This document shows positions 17,198 through 26,459 of a DNA stretch of 64,000 bases, piece by piece. Source of the DNA: Deltaproteobacteria bacterium RIFOXYA12_FULL_58_15. Its GTDB lineage: Bacteria; Myxococcota; XYA12-FULL-58-9. Under the pieces are notes generated by a model. The model had not been told where the DNA came from. It did no database searches and saw only the letters and a program-made list of their open reading frames with translations. The stretch spans positions 15,582 through 79,581 of the forward strand of contig MGST01000041.1 in assembly GCA_001798605.1 (NCBI GenBank), in the 5' to 3' direction. The position numbers and the translations under genes are program-made. Each line of letters begins with the position of its first letter. Position 1 is the first letter of the stretch.

Positions 17198-19060
17198 CTA
17201 GCGACCACGACGATCGAGAAGACCCTCAATTCGATCCATGATCGCGTTCATGCGAGCAACGAGCGCCTCGTAGGGTTGCATCAATGAGAGATCTACGCCA
17301 GCGTCTTTCAGAAGCTCATAGGGATATTGTGAGCCGCCGGCCTTCAAGACGTCGACGAATTGATCTCTTGCTCCCTCCTTGCCCTCGACAACGGCCTGCG
17401 CAAACAGAGCTGACGCCGCGAGCGACGTCGCATATTTGTAGACATAGAAGCCATAGTAGAAATGCGGGATGTAGGCCCACTCGATGGCGTAGGCGTCATC
17501 GATGATGGTCACTTTCTCGTCATGACCGTGATAGCGCTTGAGCAAGTCGCCATAAATTTTGGTCAACGTCTCGCCCGAGAGCGACTCTCCCTTTTCGACT
17601 CGCTCGTGGATGTCGAGCTCAAACTCGGCAAACATCGCCTGTCGGAAAAACGTCTGCCGCAGATTCTCGAGGGCAGAACCCAGGAAATAGAGTTTTTCAT
17701 CATCACTCTTCGCCTCCGTGAGCATGTGATCCAGCAACAAGGCCTCATTGAATGTCGACGCCACCTCCGCAACAAAGATTGCATAGTCGGCCGTCGCGTA
17801 GGGCTGGGTGGAGCTCGCGAGATAGGAATGCATCGCGTGTCCCCACTCATGAGCCATGGTAGACACGGATTCGTAGTCATCATTGTAGTTCATCAACACA
17901 TATGGGTGAACATCGTACGCTGCATCGTTGGAGTAAGCTCCCGAGCGTTTGCCCTGCCCTGGGTAAACATCCATCCATCTGTCGGCAAAACCTTTGCGCA
18001 TCGCCGCCGCATAGTCCTCGCCTAGTGGTGCAAGAGCCACCGTGAGCAGCTCCTTTGCCCTGCCTATGGGATATGTCTCTTTACTCGAGACCAGTGGAGT
18101 GTAGAGATCATGGTATCGAAGCTCTTCGAGACCGAGCATCCGCTGCCGCAATTTCAAATACCGGTGCAGAGTACCGAGATTGCCATTGGCGGCCTTGAGC
18201 AACGCACGGTAGACTTGCTCAGGAACATTGTCGACGCTTAGAGCGTGCGACAGGCAACTAGGGTAGTCGCGAATCTGTTTGTAGACGATGTCCTTTTTCA
18301 CCTGGGAAGACAAAGCAACACCGAATGTGCGCTCGTACTCTTTCCATTTGCCCCAGAACGCATCAAACACGCGTTTGCGGTCGTGCCGATTTGCCGCACC
18401 GCGATATCGCGTGTACGCCGCTTGATCCAGGCGCACTCGTGTTCCATCTGACAGCTCAACCTCCGGCCAGGGAATATCGGCATAGCTCAAGATCTCGTAC
18501 AAATCGGAGGCCGTATCCGCCATCCGGTACGTCGTCGCCACGAGCTTTTCGCCTTTGGCATCGAGTGTATGCGGTGCCAATCGCAGAATGTTGTCAATGT
18601 AATGCCCAAAGGGTTCGAGTCGCGGTTCCTCGCCCAGAAAGGTGTCTGCTCGCTCCCGCCCCAAACCGAGTATCTGCGGTTCGAAGAATGCTGCCTTCTG
18701 TGCCAATGCCGTGTGCACAGCAAAAGCCTGGTCCTTCATCTCCAGGGTCGATGCAACGCGGGTATCCTCGTCTGACTTCATGCTTGCATAGGAGTAGACT
18801 CGACCAAGCTCTCGATTGATGTCGAAAAGATTCTCCATTGCCGCCGCCAAGGTACCGGGATCATCACCCAGATGCCCCGAAAACATGTCAAGAGCGTCAA
18901 CACGGCGAAGCAATCGTTGCTGCGCTGACTTCCAATGAGCATCAGATGAATAGATCTGCCGCAGGTCCCAACGATGCTCTTGGGCGGCCTTGTCATTGGC
19001 CAAACCGATGCTGACGCGGGTGAAAACAACGAGGGCAGCCACCACACTCGACAACTTCAT
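17198..19060 (-). CDS. pepF: M3-family oligoendopeptidase F with signal peptide
   Basis: The start at 19060 has AGGAGG five bases upstream. The 620-residue product has the zinc-protease motif MAHEWGHAMH (HExxH) near residue 370, with the downstream Glu in FVAEVASTFNEALL. PepF landmarks such as FWGKWKEYERTF, KRSGAYSNDAAYDVHPYV and YYGFYVYKYATS are present. Unlike the usual cytoplasmic PepF, it begins with a signal peptide (MKLSSVVAALVVFTRVSIGLA), so it should act in the periplasm or outside the cell on short peptides. It heads an operon with the metallo-hydrolase and esterase. Confidence 0.93.
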   Translation of the reverse strand: MKLSSVVAALVVFTRVSIGLANDKAAQEHRWDLRQIYSSDAHWKSAQQRLLRRVDALDMFSGHLGDDPGTLAAAMENLFDINRELGRVYSYASMKSDEDTRVASTLEMKDQAFAVHTALAQKAAFFEPQILGLGRERADTFLGEEPRLEPFGHYIDNILRLAPHTLDAKGEKLVATTYRMADTASDLYEILSYADIPWPEVELSDGTRVRLDQAAYTRYRGAANRHDRKRVFDAFWGKWKEYERTFGVALSSQVKKDIVYKQIRDYPSCLSHALSVDNVPEQVYRALLKAANGNLGTLHRYLKLRQRMLGLEELRYHDLYTPLVSSKETYPIGRAKELLTVALAPLGEDYAAAMRKGFADRWMDVYPGQGKRSGAYSNDAAYDVHPYVLMNYNDDYESVSTMAHEWGHAMHSYLASSTQPYATADYAIFVAEVASTFNEALLLDHMLTEAKSDDEKLYFLGSALENLRQTFFRQAMFAEFELDIHERVEKGESLSGETLTKIYGDLLKRYHGHDEKVTIIDDAYAIEWAYIPHFYYGFYVYKYATSLAASALFAQAVVEGKEGARDQFVDVLKAGGSQYPYELLKDAGVDLSLMQPYEALVARMNAIMDRIEGLLDRRGR

Positions 19061-19126
19061 GCGTTCCTCCTCAGCTGGCGCGCATTTTACGCCTGCCACC
19101 GAGAGGTGCAAGCGTTGCTATTGTTA

Positions 19127-19155
19127 TTGACGCGATGCCCCAGCCTTGCTACAGA
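19127..19155 (+). promoter_or_regulatory. Candidate sigma-70 promoter of tRNA-Ala
   Basis: TTGACG (19127-19132, five of six matches to the -35 consensus) and TACAGA (19150-19155, weaker -10) are separated by 17 bp. Transcription would begin near 19162, about 8 bases before the mature tRNA-Ala. The prediction rests on spacing and position only. Confidence 0.35.
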
Positions 19156-19169
19156 GCGGCCTCCAAAGT

Positions 19170-19245
19170 GGGGCTGTAGCTCAGCTGGGAGAGCGCGGCG
19201 TTCGCAATGCCGAGGCCAGGGGTTCGATCCCCCTCAGCTCCACCA
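19170..19245 (+). tRNA. tRNA-Ala (anticodon CGC)
   Basis: The 76-nt gene folds as a standard cloverleaf: acceptor GGGGCTG/CAGCTCC, D arm GCTC...GAGC, anticodon stem CGGCG/TGCCG with loop TTCGCAA (anticodon CGC, reading GCG), and T arm with GTTCGAT. The 3' CCA is encoded. Downstream repeats copy its anticodon arm (see the repeat entry). Confidence 0.96.
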
Positions 19246-19252
19246 TTCCACC

Positions 19253-19380
19253 ACGCATCAAATAGACAGCAACGGCGTTCGCAATGCCGAGGCCAGTGGG
19301 TTTGCGGAAGTTGGGACACACCACACGCATCAGATAGACAGCAACGGCGTTCGCAATGCCGAGGCCAGTGGGTTTGCGCA
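19253..19380. repeat. 72-bp tandem repeat containing the tRNA-Ala anticodon arm
   Basis: Two copies of a unit with a 72-bp period begin at 19253 and 19325 (the second incomplete). Each contains a 24-nt exact copy of tRNA-Ala positions 19196-19219, at 19273-19296 and 19345-19368. This covers the whole anticodon stem-loop, the CGC anticodon and the variable region, but no acceptor or complete T arm. The flanking parts of the unit are shared between copies but not with the tRNA. Frames reading through this region are not credible genes. Confidence 0.85.
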
Positions 19381-19420
19381 ATGCACATCGTTTGGGGGCC
19401 AAGAAGCCAGCCAGTTCGAC

Positions 19421-19481
19421 GGAGAACCGGAGAACCGGAGAACCGGAGAACCGGAGAACCGGAGAACCGGAGAACCGGAGA
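19421..19481. repeat. 8-bp microsatellite (ggagaacc)x7
   Basis: Seven perfect head-to-tail copies of GGAGAACC plus a partial copy lie between the two tRNA genes. Eight is not a multiple of three, and no credible gene covers the array. It has no spacers and so is not a CRISPR. Confidence 0.95.
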
Positions 19482-19498
19482 TTGGTGTCTCAATAAGA

Positions 19499-19572
19499 TG
19501 GTTGGGGCACGTGGATTCGAACCACGACTAACGAATTCAGAGTCCGTCGTCCTACCGTTAGACGATGCCCCA
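19499..19572 (-). tRNA. tRNA-Gln (anticodon CTG)
   Basis: On the minus strand the 74-nt gene starts TGGGGCATCGTC and ends TGCCCCAACCA, with encoded CCA. The anticodon loop ACTCTGAAT gives anticodon CTG (codon CAG), and the T arm contains GGTTCGAATCC. The T1-A72 pairing is typical of tRNA-Gln. It is transcribed toward the tRNA-Ala gene. Confidence 0.95.
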
Positions 19573-19764
19573 ACGCGGCCGCCAAACTAGCGGAGATTGC
19601 CCGCCGATGGCAATGGGATTTTGAGTTTTCGGCGATTTTTGCCACCGATTGTCCCCGGCACATTCGCGTATGCTCCATGTCGACGGCACCGCGACCCGTG
19701 ACCACCAAAACCACGGTGACGATGGCTTGTGATGAACGGACGCTGCGATTATATGCTCCCTGTT

Positions 19765-20205
19765 ATGCCATCAAATCGGCGCAAAGACGAAAGACGCAGC
19801 GATCAGAGCACGATCTCTGCAGAGAGACGGGAAACCGCGAGACGCCAAGCCGAACGCCGCTTCGACACCAGGTGCACCGTGGATCTCTGGCTCCAAGAGG
19901 AACTGGGCAACGAGATGACTTTTAGGCGGGCCGGCAATTTGTCTCCGGGCGGCGTGTATCTCGACCTTGGGTTTTCCCGACCGCCAGGTACCCGCCTCAA
20001 ACTTCGTTTCACCCTACCCCAAGGATGGCAGATAGAAGTCAGAGGCGAGATCGTGCCAGCCGAGCAGGACGACGACCTCGGCACCCACATCCGTTTTATT
20101 GATTTGCGTCCGGAAGATCACATCCGCATCTCCGGGTATATGGAAGAAGAGATGACCGAGCCGGACACGCTCTACGGTGTGCGGCACCATGACGATGAGT
20201 CGTGA
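19765..20205 (+). CDS. Single-domain PilZ protein
   Basis: This 146-residue protein has a basic N-terminus (MPSNRRKDERR) and a PilZ domain with RFDTR (RxxxR) and NLSPGGVYL ([DN]xSxxG), the two c-di-GMP-binding motifs. The start is set by comparison with the paralogue at 56091, which also opens with a short Arg/Glu-rich tail before PilZ; ATGs at 19732 and 19753 are alternatives. It should be a cytoplasmic c-di-GMP receptor; the target is unknown. The following lipoprotein gene begins within or just after its 3' end. Confidence 0.85.
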   Translation: MPSNRRKDERRSDQSTISAERRETARRQAERRFDTRCTVDLWLQEELGNEMTFRRAGNLSPGGVYLDLGFSRPPGTRLKLRFTLPQGWQIEVRGEIVPAEQDDDLGTHIRFIDLRPEDHIRISGYMEEEMTEPDTLYGVRHHDDES

Positions 20206-20230
20206 ACCAACGAAGCGAACAAGCGACGCA

Positions 20231-21769
20231 ATGCTCTTCACACAGCAACACCCCTGCGTCCTTACGGGCTGCCTGATTGCGTTGTTCGTAACGGTGAGCG
20301 CTACCGGTTGCGCCCATCGTGTGGTCGTACCACCACCGCCAAAGAGCTATGATCGGGCTACCGAGTTGTCCGGCGTCGATTTGGTCATTGATGAGTTCTA
20401 TGTCGAAGATCTCAGCAGCGGCGACAAAGCCGCTGTCAAAGCCCTTCGCCGTTCGTTCACCGATTACCTTCGCGAGTCGGTTCGCTTTGGTTCCATCAAC
20501 CAGCTCGGGGACCACGGTGCCTACCTGGGCGAATACAATCTACACGTCGATGTCAGGATCGCTCCGTCGCACACCACGGGGCGTACCGTCGTTTTCGATG
20601 CCTTGGCCGCCCTACCCGTCATTGTGCCTCCCTTAGTTGGATTGTTTGTGCCTGTGTGGGGCCAAGCCCGTGCCGAGCTCGAAGTGCGAGTCACTGACGC
20701 CGACCACCGGCTGTTGGCCGAGTATCACCGCACGGCCTACGATCGATACTGGTGTCTGTTCTATTCGTGGTACCGGACACAGTACATCGAAGATGCATAT
20801 GCCGATGTCTACGAAGCCCTATTCACCAGCGTCTCCTTTGAGATGGCCCGAGATGCCCCACGACTGGCCAAAGCCATCGGTGCCGAACCTGACCACTCAT
20901 CAGTGGCCTCTGCGCCACTGTCGCCTGCCCACAGAAACGACTGGCGCACGACGCTGGCCACTGAGCCACGTGGGGAGGAGTTGCGACTCATCACCGAGAG
21001 TGCGTCACCCCCGTTCGATGGCTTCTACAGTTACCTCAAGCTTCTCGGTGGCCTCGAGGTCGCGGCATTCACCGGCTTCGCCGAGGTAGCCTCCAGCTAC
21101 GAAGACGAATACGGCAAGCCCGTCAAAGTCGCCGCAGGCAGCGCCACACAGCAGGGGTTCCGTATAGCTCTGTACTCCGCACCGAAGAAAACCGGGTTCT
21201 TCTGGTATCCCGTTGTTGGTTTTGTCTGGCAGGATGTTGCTATCGGCGAATTTCGCGACAGTTGGGACAACTATTACCAACCTGAGGATATCGAACCCAT
21301 CTGTTCCGATCCGGATACGGGAGAAAACCTCGATTGCGGCGCCCCCAACGTATACGAGTTGTCGATGCGCAGCGGCTATGCGGGCCTGCGAGGAGGCTGG
21401 GAGCTTGCGGTCGGGCATTCCTGGTTTGTCTTCTTCGCCTCCGTCTCCTTGGGCATCAATCTCCTGGAATTCAGATCACTTCGTGCTGTCGTTGGCACCG
21501 ATGACGCGACCGAGACCGGATTCGATTTTGTGCGATCGGGTGCCGTGGGCGGAACCGTGGGCGTGTCGTTTCCCAAGGCACACCTAGCCCTACGCTTGAT
21601 TTTTGAGGGCGAGTTGTACAGAGAGTTCGAGTACGCACACGAGATTCCGTTCAAGGGGCCCCCAGCGTACAACAGTGACAAACAAATCGTCGAGCGCCCA
21701 TTGCGTTTTGTACAGGCTGCGAGCCTGCATTCCTTCGTCATGCAGACGGCGCTGGCATTCGTTTTCTGA
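20231..21769 (+). CDS. Envelope lipoprotein of unknown function
   Basis: The product of about 512 residues starts with a lipoprotein signal (LIALFVTVSATGC as lipobox). ATG 20231 gives a signal of normal length; ATGs at 20189 and 20195 overlap the PilZ gene and would add residues. The mature N-terminus (VVVPPPPKSYDRATEL) is followed by a domain of about 170 residues containing a hydrophobic stretch (FDALAALPVIVPPLVGLFVPVW). The C-terminal half is rich in Gly/Tyr/Phe strands resembling a small barrel or beta-sandwich and ends in LAFVF. I do not recognise the family. Confidence 0.75.
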   Translation: MLFTQQHPCVLTGCLIALFVTVSATGCAHRVVVPPPPKSYDRATELSGVDLVIDEFYVEDLSSGDKAAVKALRRSFTDYLRESVRFGSINQLGDHGAYLGEYNLHVDVRIAPSHTTGRTVVFDALAALPVIVPPLVGLFVPVWGQARAELEVRVTDADHRLLAEYHRTAYDRYWCLFYSWYRTQYIEDAYADVYEALFTSVSFEMARDAPRLAKAIGAEPDHSSVASAPLSPAHRNDWRTTLATEPRGEELRLITESASPPFDGFYSYLKLLGGLEVAAFTGFAEVASSYEDEYGKPVKVAAGSATQQGFRIALYSAPKKTGFFWYPVVGFVWQDVAIGEFRDSWDNYYQPEDIEPICSDPDTGENLDCGAPNVYELSMRSGYAGLRGGWELAVGHSWFVFFASVSLGINLLEFRSLRAVVGTDDATETGFDFVRSGAVGGTVGVSFPKAHLALRLIFEGELYREFEYAHEIPFKGPPAYNSDKQIVERPLRFVQAASLHSFVMQTALAFVF

Positions 21770-21776
21770 GGCTGCC

Positions 21777-22253
21777 ATGCGACACTCGATCACAGAACGT
21801 GCAGCCTTTGTCCTCATCGCGATGGTGTCAACGACCTGCAGCGACGAACAGCTACCGACATTGCCCCTCAACCCACAACTGACCGTGTGGAATCGTTGCA
21901 GCAAGAGCCCTGACAACCCAAATTTCTATGAGCTACTACATCTCTATTGCCACGCCGGCGAAGCATACGCCAACCTCGCCGATCTTCTGTCACAACCGCT
22001 GGCCGTCGGAGACGAAACTGTCATCGAGTTCAATCAAGGCAACTTCATCACCGTGGTCAGGCGTCGCAACACCGGGCAGCAGATAGCCCTCACCACCCGC
22101 AGTGGTCTCGCAGTGCCCGACGATTGCTACACTTTGGAGGTTTTCGACGATGCCTTCCGCCTGGTGCGGCGAGACAACTGCATGCTGGATGACGGATCGC
22201 CAAATGGCGACGATGGCTCTGACGCCGATGACGGACCGCCGCCCGGAGATTGA
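21777..22253 (+). CDS. Small secreted protein, probable lipoprotein
   Basis: Start 21777 follows a GAGG that overlaps the previous stop codon, so it is co-transcribed with the preceding lipoprotein. The 158-residue product has a signal (FVLIAMVSTTC) with a possible lipidated Cys, four to five further cysteines (NRCSKS, LYCHAG, DDCYTL, RDNCML) and an acidic Asp/Gly/Pro tail (DDGSDADDGPPPGD). The function is unknown. It converges with the DsbA-like gene. Confidence 0.65.
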   Translation: MRHSITERAAFVLIAMVSTTCSDEQLPTLPLNPQLTVWNRCSKSPDNPNFYELLHLYCHAGEAYANLADLLSQPLAVGDETVIEFNQGNFITVVRRRNTGQQIALTTRSGLAVPDDCYTLEVFDDAFRLVRRDNCMLDDGSPNGDDGSDADDGPPPGD

Positions 22254-22284
22254 TTGCTCCCTCGCACCTCTGGCAGTTGAGGCT

Positions 22285-22935
22285 TCACTCGCATGGTCGA
22301 TCCACCAACGATCCGTAGTACGCCTCTGGGCCGAGCCCACTCTGCTGCGCCTTGGTCTTCGCAACGTCGATCAATGATTGAAAGCCGCTTTGCGGCTGCG
22401 CCCCTTCCAACGGCTCACCGTTAATGAAGAAGGTGGGGGTTCCGGACACGCCTGCAGCATACGCGAGTTCCAAGTCCGCGTTGATTCGCTTTCGTGGCGC
22501 AGCGTCATCGATACAGTTTTGCCACACAGCAAGGTCCACGCCCGCACCGGTCGCGTAGACTTGCAGCTGGGAATCGGAGAGACGGTCCTGGTGCGCAAAA
22601 ATCTCGTCATGCACGGCCCAAAACAAGCCTTGGGCGTGGGCACATTGCGCAGTGATCGCCGCGTCCATGGCACGGGAGTGGATGGATGTCAGCGGCAAAT
22701 GTCTGAACACCAGGCGCACGTCCGGTTGGTTCGCAACCAATAACTCGTCGAGGGTAACGCTCGCAGCGGCGCAGTAGGGACACTCAAAATCGGTAAATCC
22801 GACGATGGTCACCTGCGCATCCACAGCCCCACGCACTGGGGCATCATCGGCGGGCAGAGCGCAGAACTCAACCAACGTCTTCGTGTCTTCGGCACAACCC
22901 GTGGCAAACATGGAGATCAAAACGAATCGATACAT
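22285..22935 (-). CDS. DsbA/BdbD-like thioredoxin-fold lipoprotein
   Basis: This 216-residue protein has a lipoprotein-like N-terminus (FVLISMFATGC), then the thioredoxin-fold motif FTDFECPYCAAA with a CPYC active site near residue 54 and the cis-Pro loop GVSGTPTFFING. This is the layout of the DsbA-like thiol oxidoreductases with an inserted helical domain (DSBA/thioredoxin_4 group). It would act in the periplasm on disulphides. No partner DsbB is nearby. The first ATG is at 22935; a TTG lies two codons upstream. Confidence 0.87.
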   Translation of the reverse strand: MYRFVLISMFATGCAEDTKTLVEFCALPADDAPVRGAVDAQVTIVGFTDFECPYCAAASVTLDELLVANQPDVRLVFRHLPLTSIHSRAMDAAITAQCAHAQGLFWAVHDEIFAHQDRLSDSQLQVYATGAGVDLAVWQNCIDDAAPRKRINADLELAYAAGVSGTPTFFINGEPLEGAQPQSGFQSLIDVAKTKAQQSGLGPEAYYGSLVDRPCE

Positions 22936-23024
22936 CAGCAATCATTCCCTGGCGCAGCGAACCGCGACCGTAAACGCGTTGAATCACATTGGTAAATACA
23001 CGATCTTGGGAGTTGCCCCTAGCC

Positions 23025-26000
23025 CTAGAACAAAGACAACTGCCCTCTCTTGGCAGTGTTCTCATGCTTATCAAAGGTCAACGCTTCGGATGTCGTCGCG
23101 TCAGACACCGCATGCGCCTGCGGATAACATCGAAAAAGGAAACCGCAACCGAGTTTCTCGCATACCGTTTGATCCCGTCCGGGCCACGGTTCATCTTGAC
23201 CACGAAGGGTGGCAATGGCGCGCGTCACCGCCGCCACGTTGGCCTCGAGTTCCCGGCGCATCCCAGGGACGACCAGTCGGTCGAAAGCTTTGCCACCGCC
23301 GCGCAAAAACACCACGCTCGTCCGAATGTCGCCCGCAACGCCCAAGAGCCGTTCCACTGCCAGGGCGTACGCGTCGAGTTGCATGCCAAATGGCGTCACC
23401 CCCGCCGGGCCGCCACGTGCGTGTTTGTAATCGAGCACCATGGGACCGTGCTCATCCCAAAACAGCAGATCGATCTGACCGTGCAGCACGGCCACAAACG
23501 GGTCCGCAGCGATGGCCAGGCGGAAGGGCATCTCATGGCGCCGCGCCTCACCGCCTAGACCCAGCAATCTCTCACCAAGGCTTGAGCGAAGAAACATCAA
23601 CACATCCCGACGCACATCAGCCAACCGCGGATCCGACGGGTCATAGCCATGCAAGGCGATCTCGGCGTCGACAAAACCTTCGCGACTGCCGGCCACAGCC
23701 GCTCGATCAAGCGCTGACAGCACTTCGTGTGCCAATCGTCCACGGGACAAAGGATCCAATGGTGGATCCCGGTCGTCGTCTGCCGGCCAACGCAACCTGG
23801 CGTCACCGTACGCAGGCTCGGGCAAACCCAAGTCGTGCACCAGAAAGCCACGGCGCAGGCACTGCATGAATGTGTCCACCGTGGTCACAGGCAGAGCCAG
23901 CGATGTTCCAGGACTTATACCACGTGCGGAAGCATGCGCGACCAACGTCTCAGCCCATGCGCCGTCGGCATCCGTTGGCACGGCCGTTTGCGGCGCAGAG
24001 GGCCGAGGCGACCCAATGTTGGCTTCTTGGCGAACCAGCACCCCCTGCCGCTCCGCCTCTGGCCGCCACCGATCGAGCAACTTGGCGAAGCCCTGCTTGC
24101 GACTCTTTGCAGAGGCTGTGCCGACGATCACGACCTGAAGCTGGGCCCTGGTCACCGCGACATAGAGAAGCCGTTTGAGTTCATCATCGGCCTCGCGTCG
24201 AGCCAACTTGCGAGCGTGGCTGAACCTCGACGTCTCCAGACGAGAGCCGCGACGCGAGGGACGAAATGCCAAACCTTCCTCGCGACAGTACTGCAGCACT
24301 CCCGCGTCATTGCGTGGTTTGTGTCGAATGTCCGCGAGCACCACGACTGGGAACTCGAGTCCTTTGGCCTGATGTACCGTTGTGACACTCACGGCGCGTC
24401 GTGCGGCTGCAGGAACACTCACCACCGGTTCTTTGTGGCCGCGCTCGATATTCTCAAGCTGCAAACGTGCGAATACAGTTGCGCTCGACCCCTTGGCGTC
24501 AAGTGTACGTGCGAGCTCCCAGAGTCGATCGAGATTCGCCACCTTCTGCTCCCCACCCTCGAGTGCCAGAAGAACGGCCCGGACATCGAGCAATAGGTCA
24601 ATGTGCTCGAGCAACTCGGCGGGGCTCATGACCTCAGCTGCCGCGACCAATTGAGGCAGGACCTCCGTCAGTCGCGCAACAATCATCGCATCCCCGGGAA
24701 CGCCGCTATCCATGCCAGAGGCGTCTCCCGAGCGCAGGGCAGCCAAACGCGCGGACGAGTCTGCGGAGCCAAACAGAGCCATCAACCCCGATTCTGATAG
24801 GCCAATGAGCGGCGAGCGTAGCGCCACTGCGGCTGACAGGCGATCGGTGCCGTCGGTGAGCCAGGCAAGCAACGCAACATGATCGACGATTTCAGACTGT
24901 TCAAATAGACCGCCTCCGCCACCGAGCACCGCCGGAATGCCCCGCTCGGCAAGAGCGGCCGCGTAAAAGGGAGCCCGGCTCATGAACGCCAACAGCACCG
25001 TGAAATCACCCGCGTGTTGTCCCGTGTCGATCTGTTGCCGCACATACGCAGCCACTGCCCGTGCCTCCCGCATTGCGGCGGGCACTGCCGACAACCCCTC
25101 TTCAGGTACCTCGAGCCAAATCATGCCCGGCCCGCGATCCTCGTCGTCACTCTGCTCGAGAGGCTTGAGGGCTTCGTAAGAGGATTCAAACAACTGTTCA
25201 CCAAGGCTGTTGATACTCGCGACCACCTCAGGTCGCGATCGCCGACTGATATCGAGGATCTCCTCGCGACCTCCGAGACCACTCAAATCGCGGGTGAAGG
25301 ACGTGAAAGCCTCAGGATCGGCACCGCGAAAGGTGTAGATGGCCTGCTTCCGATCGCCCACAATGAACAAAGAGGCCGGCTCGGTGTCCTTCGCCGCAGG
25401 CCCGGCGAGCCCAGCCAACAGATGCACCAATCGTCGCTGCAGGTGGTTGGTATCCTGCGCTTCGTCGACCAACACGGCTTTGAACCTTTGGCGTACGCTA
25501 CGGTGGAGATCCACCCGATTTTCCAGGGTCGAAATCAACCCCTCAATGAGGTCGGCAAAATCGACGGCTCGCCGCGCCCTTTTTGCCACGCCGTATGCCC
25601 GCCACGCTTCATCCATCAGCGTCGTTAGGTGTGGGATGAGCTCGTTGCAAAGCGCCGCCGCTCGCGTTGCTGGCAGCGAATTGCTGAACAGGGCTTTGTC
25701 GTCCTTGGTAAAAATGTCTTTGATGGTGGTGTGGCGATCGAGAACCAATCCCGCGTCCCGCCAAGCCGCGCACCAATTCTCCACACCGCTATCGATTGCC
25801 GGTACTGGATGCTGCAAAAACGCGTCAATGCTCGCACGACCGAGTCTCGATTGCCTACCGCGCACTTCATGCAACCTCTCCCGTACACCAAGCAGCCGTT
25901 GATGCAACGTCTGTTGGAGCTTCTCAGTGTCGTATCGCCCGAGAAGAGCTGCACCGTCTATCTTTCTGCCATCCTCCCGAGCGCGAGACAGCGCCTGCCA

Positions 26001-26459
26001 CAATGCAGGTGGCAGACCCCGGTCAACCGGCAAATGCATCGCCAAGGCCTCCACCGCTTTAGCACAGCGGCTATCGCCCGAAAACCAGGCATCTTCACAT
26101 GCATCGAAGAACAGCTGCCGCGCATCACCCTCCTCTCCAAGTACCTCCATACCCTCGGCAAAGTCGGCCACAAATCCGAAACCGCGTAACAACTGCAACG
26201 CCAACCCATGAAAATTCGAGATGGGTGCTTGTGCCAACTCGGCAAGCAGGGTCCGATCGCCCATGCTCGCAAGTCCCTTGCGAACGCGGCTGCGCAGTTC
26301 CAAGGCAGATTTTCGCGTGAAGGTGATTGCGACAATTTCACCGGGTCGGCGACCGCGGCCATGGACCTCGGAAATGTATGCCTGCACCAATTGATAGGTC
26401 TTGCCGGTGCCAGCACTGGCTCGCAGCAGGCGGTGGTTTGTTCGCCTTGTTTCAGTCAT
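23025..26459 (-). CDS. addA: AddA-type helicase-nuclease
   Basis: This is a 1144-residue UvrD-family (SF1A) protein: Walker A ASAGTGKT at residues 14-21, ITFTRKSALELRSRV (motif Ia), VLVDEAQDTNHLQ (motif II), VGDRKQAIYTFRGADPEAF (motif III), VTTVHQAKGLEFPVVVLAD (motif V) and RLLYVAVTRAQLQVVIVG (motif VI). The C-terminal PD-(D/E)XK nuclease domain shows GQIDLLFWDE and MVLDYKHARGG, with QLDAYALAVE. With AddB it should process double-strand ends for RecA recombination. Its ATG overlaps the end of addB by 8 bp. It is close in length to AddA/RecB proteins. Confidence 0.92.
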   Translation of the reverse strand: MTETRRTNHRLLRASAGTGKTYQLVQAYISEVHGRGRRPGEIVAITFTRKSALELRSRVRKGLASMGDRTLLAELAQAPISNFHGLALQLLRGFGFVADFAEGMEVLGEEGDARQLFFDACEDAWFSGDSRCAKAVEALAMHLPVDRGLPPALWQALSRAREDGRKIDGAALLGRYDTEKLQQTLHQRLLGVRERLHEVRGRQSRLGRASIDAFLQHPVPAIDSGVENWCAAWRDAGLVLDRHTTIKDIFTKDDKALFSNSLPATRAAALCNELIPHLTTLMDEAWRAYGVAKRARRAVDFADLIEGLISTLENRVDLHRSVRQRFKAVLVDEAQDTNHLQRRLVHLLAGLAGPAAKDTEPASLFIVGDRKQAIYTFRGADPEAFTSFTRDLSGLGGREEILDISRRSRPEVVASINSLGEQLFESSYEALKPLEQSDDEDRGPGMIWLEVPEEGLSAVPAAMREARAVAAYVRQQIDTGQHAGDFTVLLAFMSRAPFYAAALAERGIPAVLGGGGGLFEQSEIVDHVALLAWLTDGTDRLSAAVALRSPLIGLSESGLMALFGSADSSARLAALRSGDASGMDSGVPGDAMIVARLTEVLPQLVAAAEVMSPAELLEHIDLLLDVRAVLLALEGGEQKVANLDRLWELARTLDAKGSSATVFARLQLENIERGHKEPVVSVPAAARRAVSVTTVHQAKGLEFPVVVLADIRHKPRNDAGVLQYCREEGLAFRPSRRGSRLETSRFSHARKLARREADDELKRLLYVAVTRAQLQVVIVGTASAKSRKQGFAKLLDRWRPEAERQGVLVRQEANIGSPRPSAPQTAVPTDADGAWAETLVAHASARGISPGTSLALPVTTVDTFMQCLRRGFLVHDLGLPEPAYGDARLRWPADDDRDPPLDPLSRGRLAHEVLSALDRAAVAGSREGFVDAEIALHGYDPSDPRLADVRRDVLMFLRSSLGERLLGLGGEARRHEMPFRLAIAADPFVAVLHGQIDLLFWDEHGPMVLDYKHARGGPAGVTPFGMQLDAYALAVERLLGVAGDIRTSVVFLRGGGKAFDRLVVPGMRRELEANVAAVTRAIATLRGQDEPWPGRDQTVCEKLGCGFLFRCYPQAHAVSDATTSEALTFDKHENTAKRGQLSLF

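Noticed and set aside
19253-19481. CRISPR array
   Set aside because: The repeats are contiguous without unique spacers, and no cas genes are in the window.
19207-19590. Open frames crossing both tRNA genes and the repeats
   Set aside because: They overlap tRNA genes and are built of microsatellite translations (EPENRRTG-like).
22805-23869. Open frame of 354 codons antisense to dsbA-like and addA genes
   Set aside because: It is Arg/Pro-rich, spans two unrelated genes on the other strand, and has no domain.
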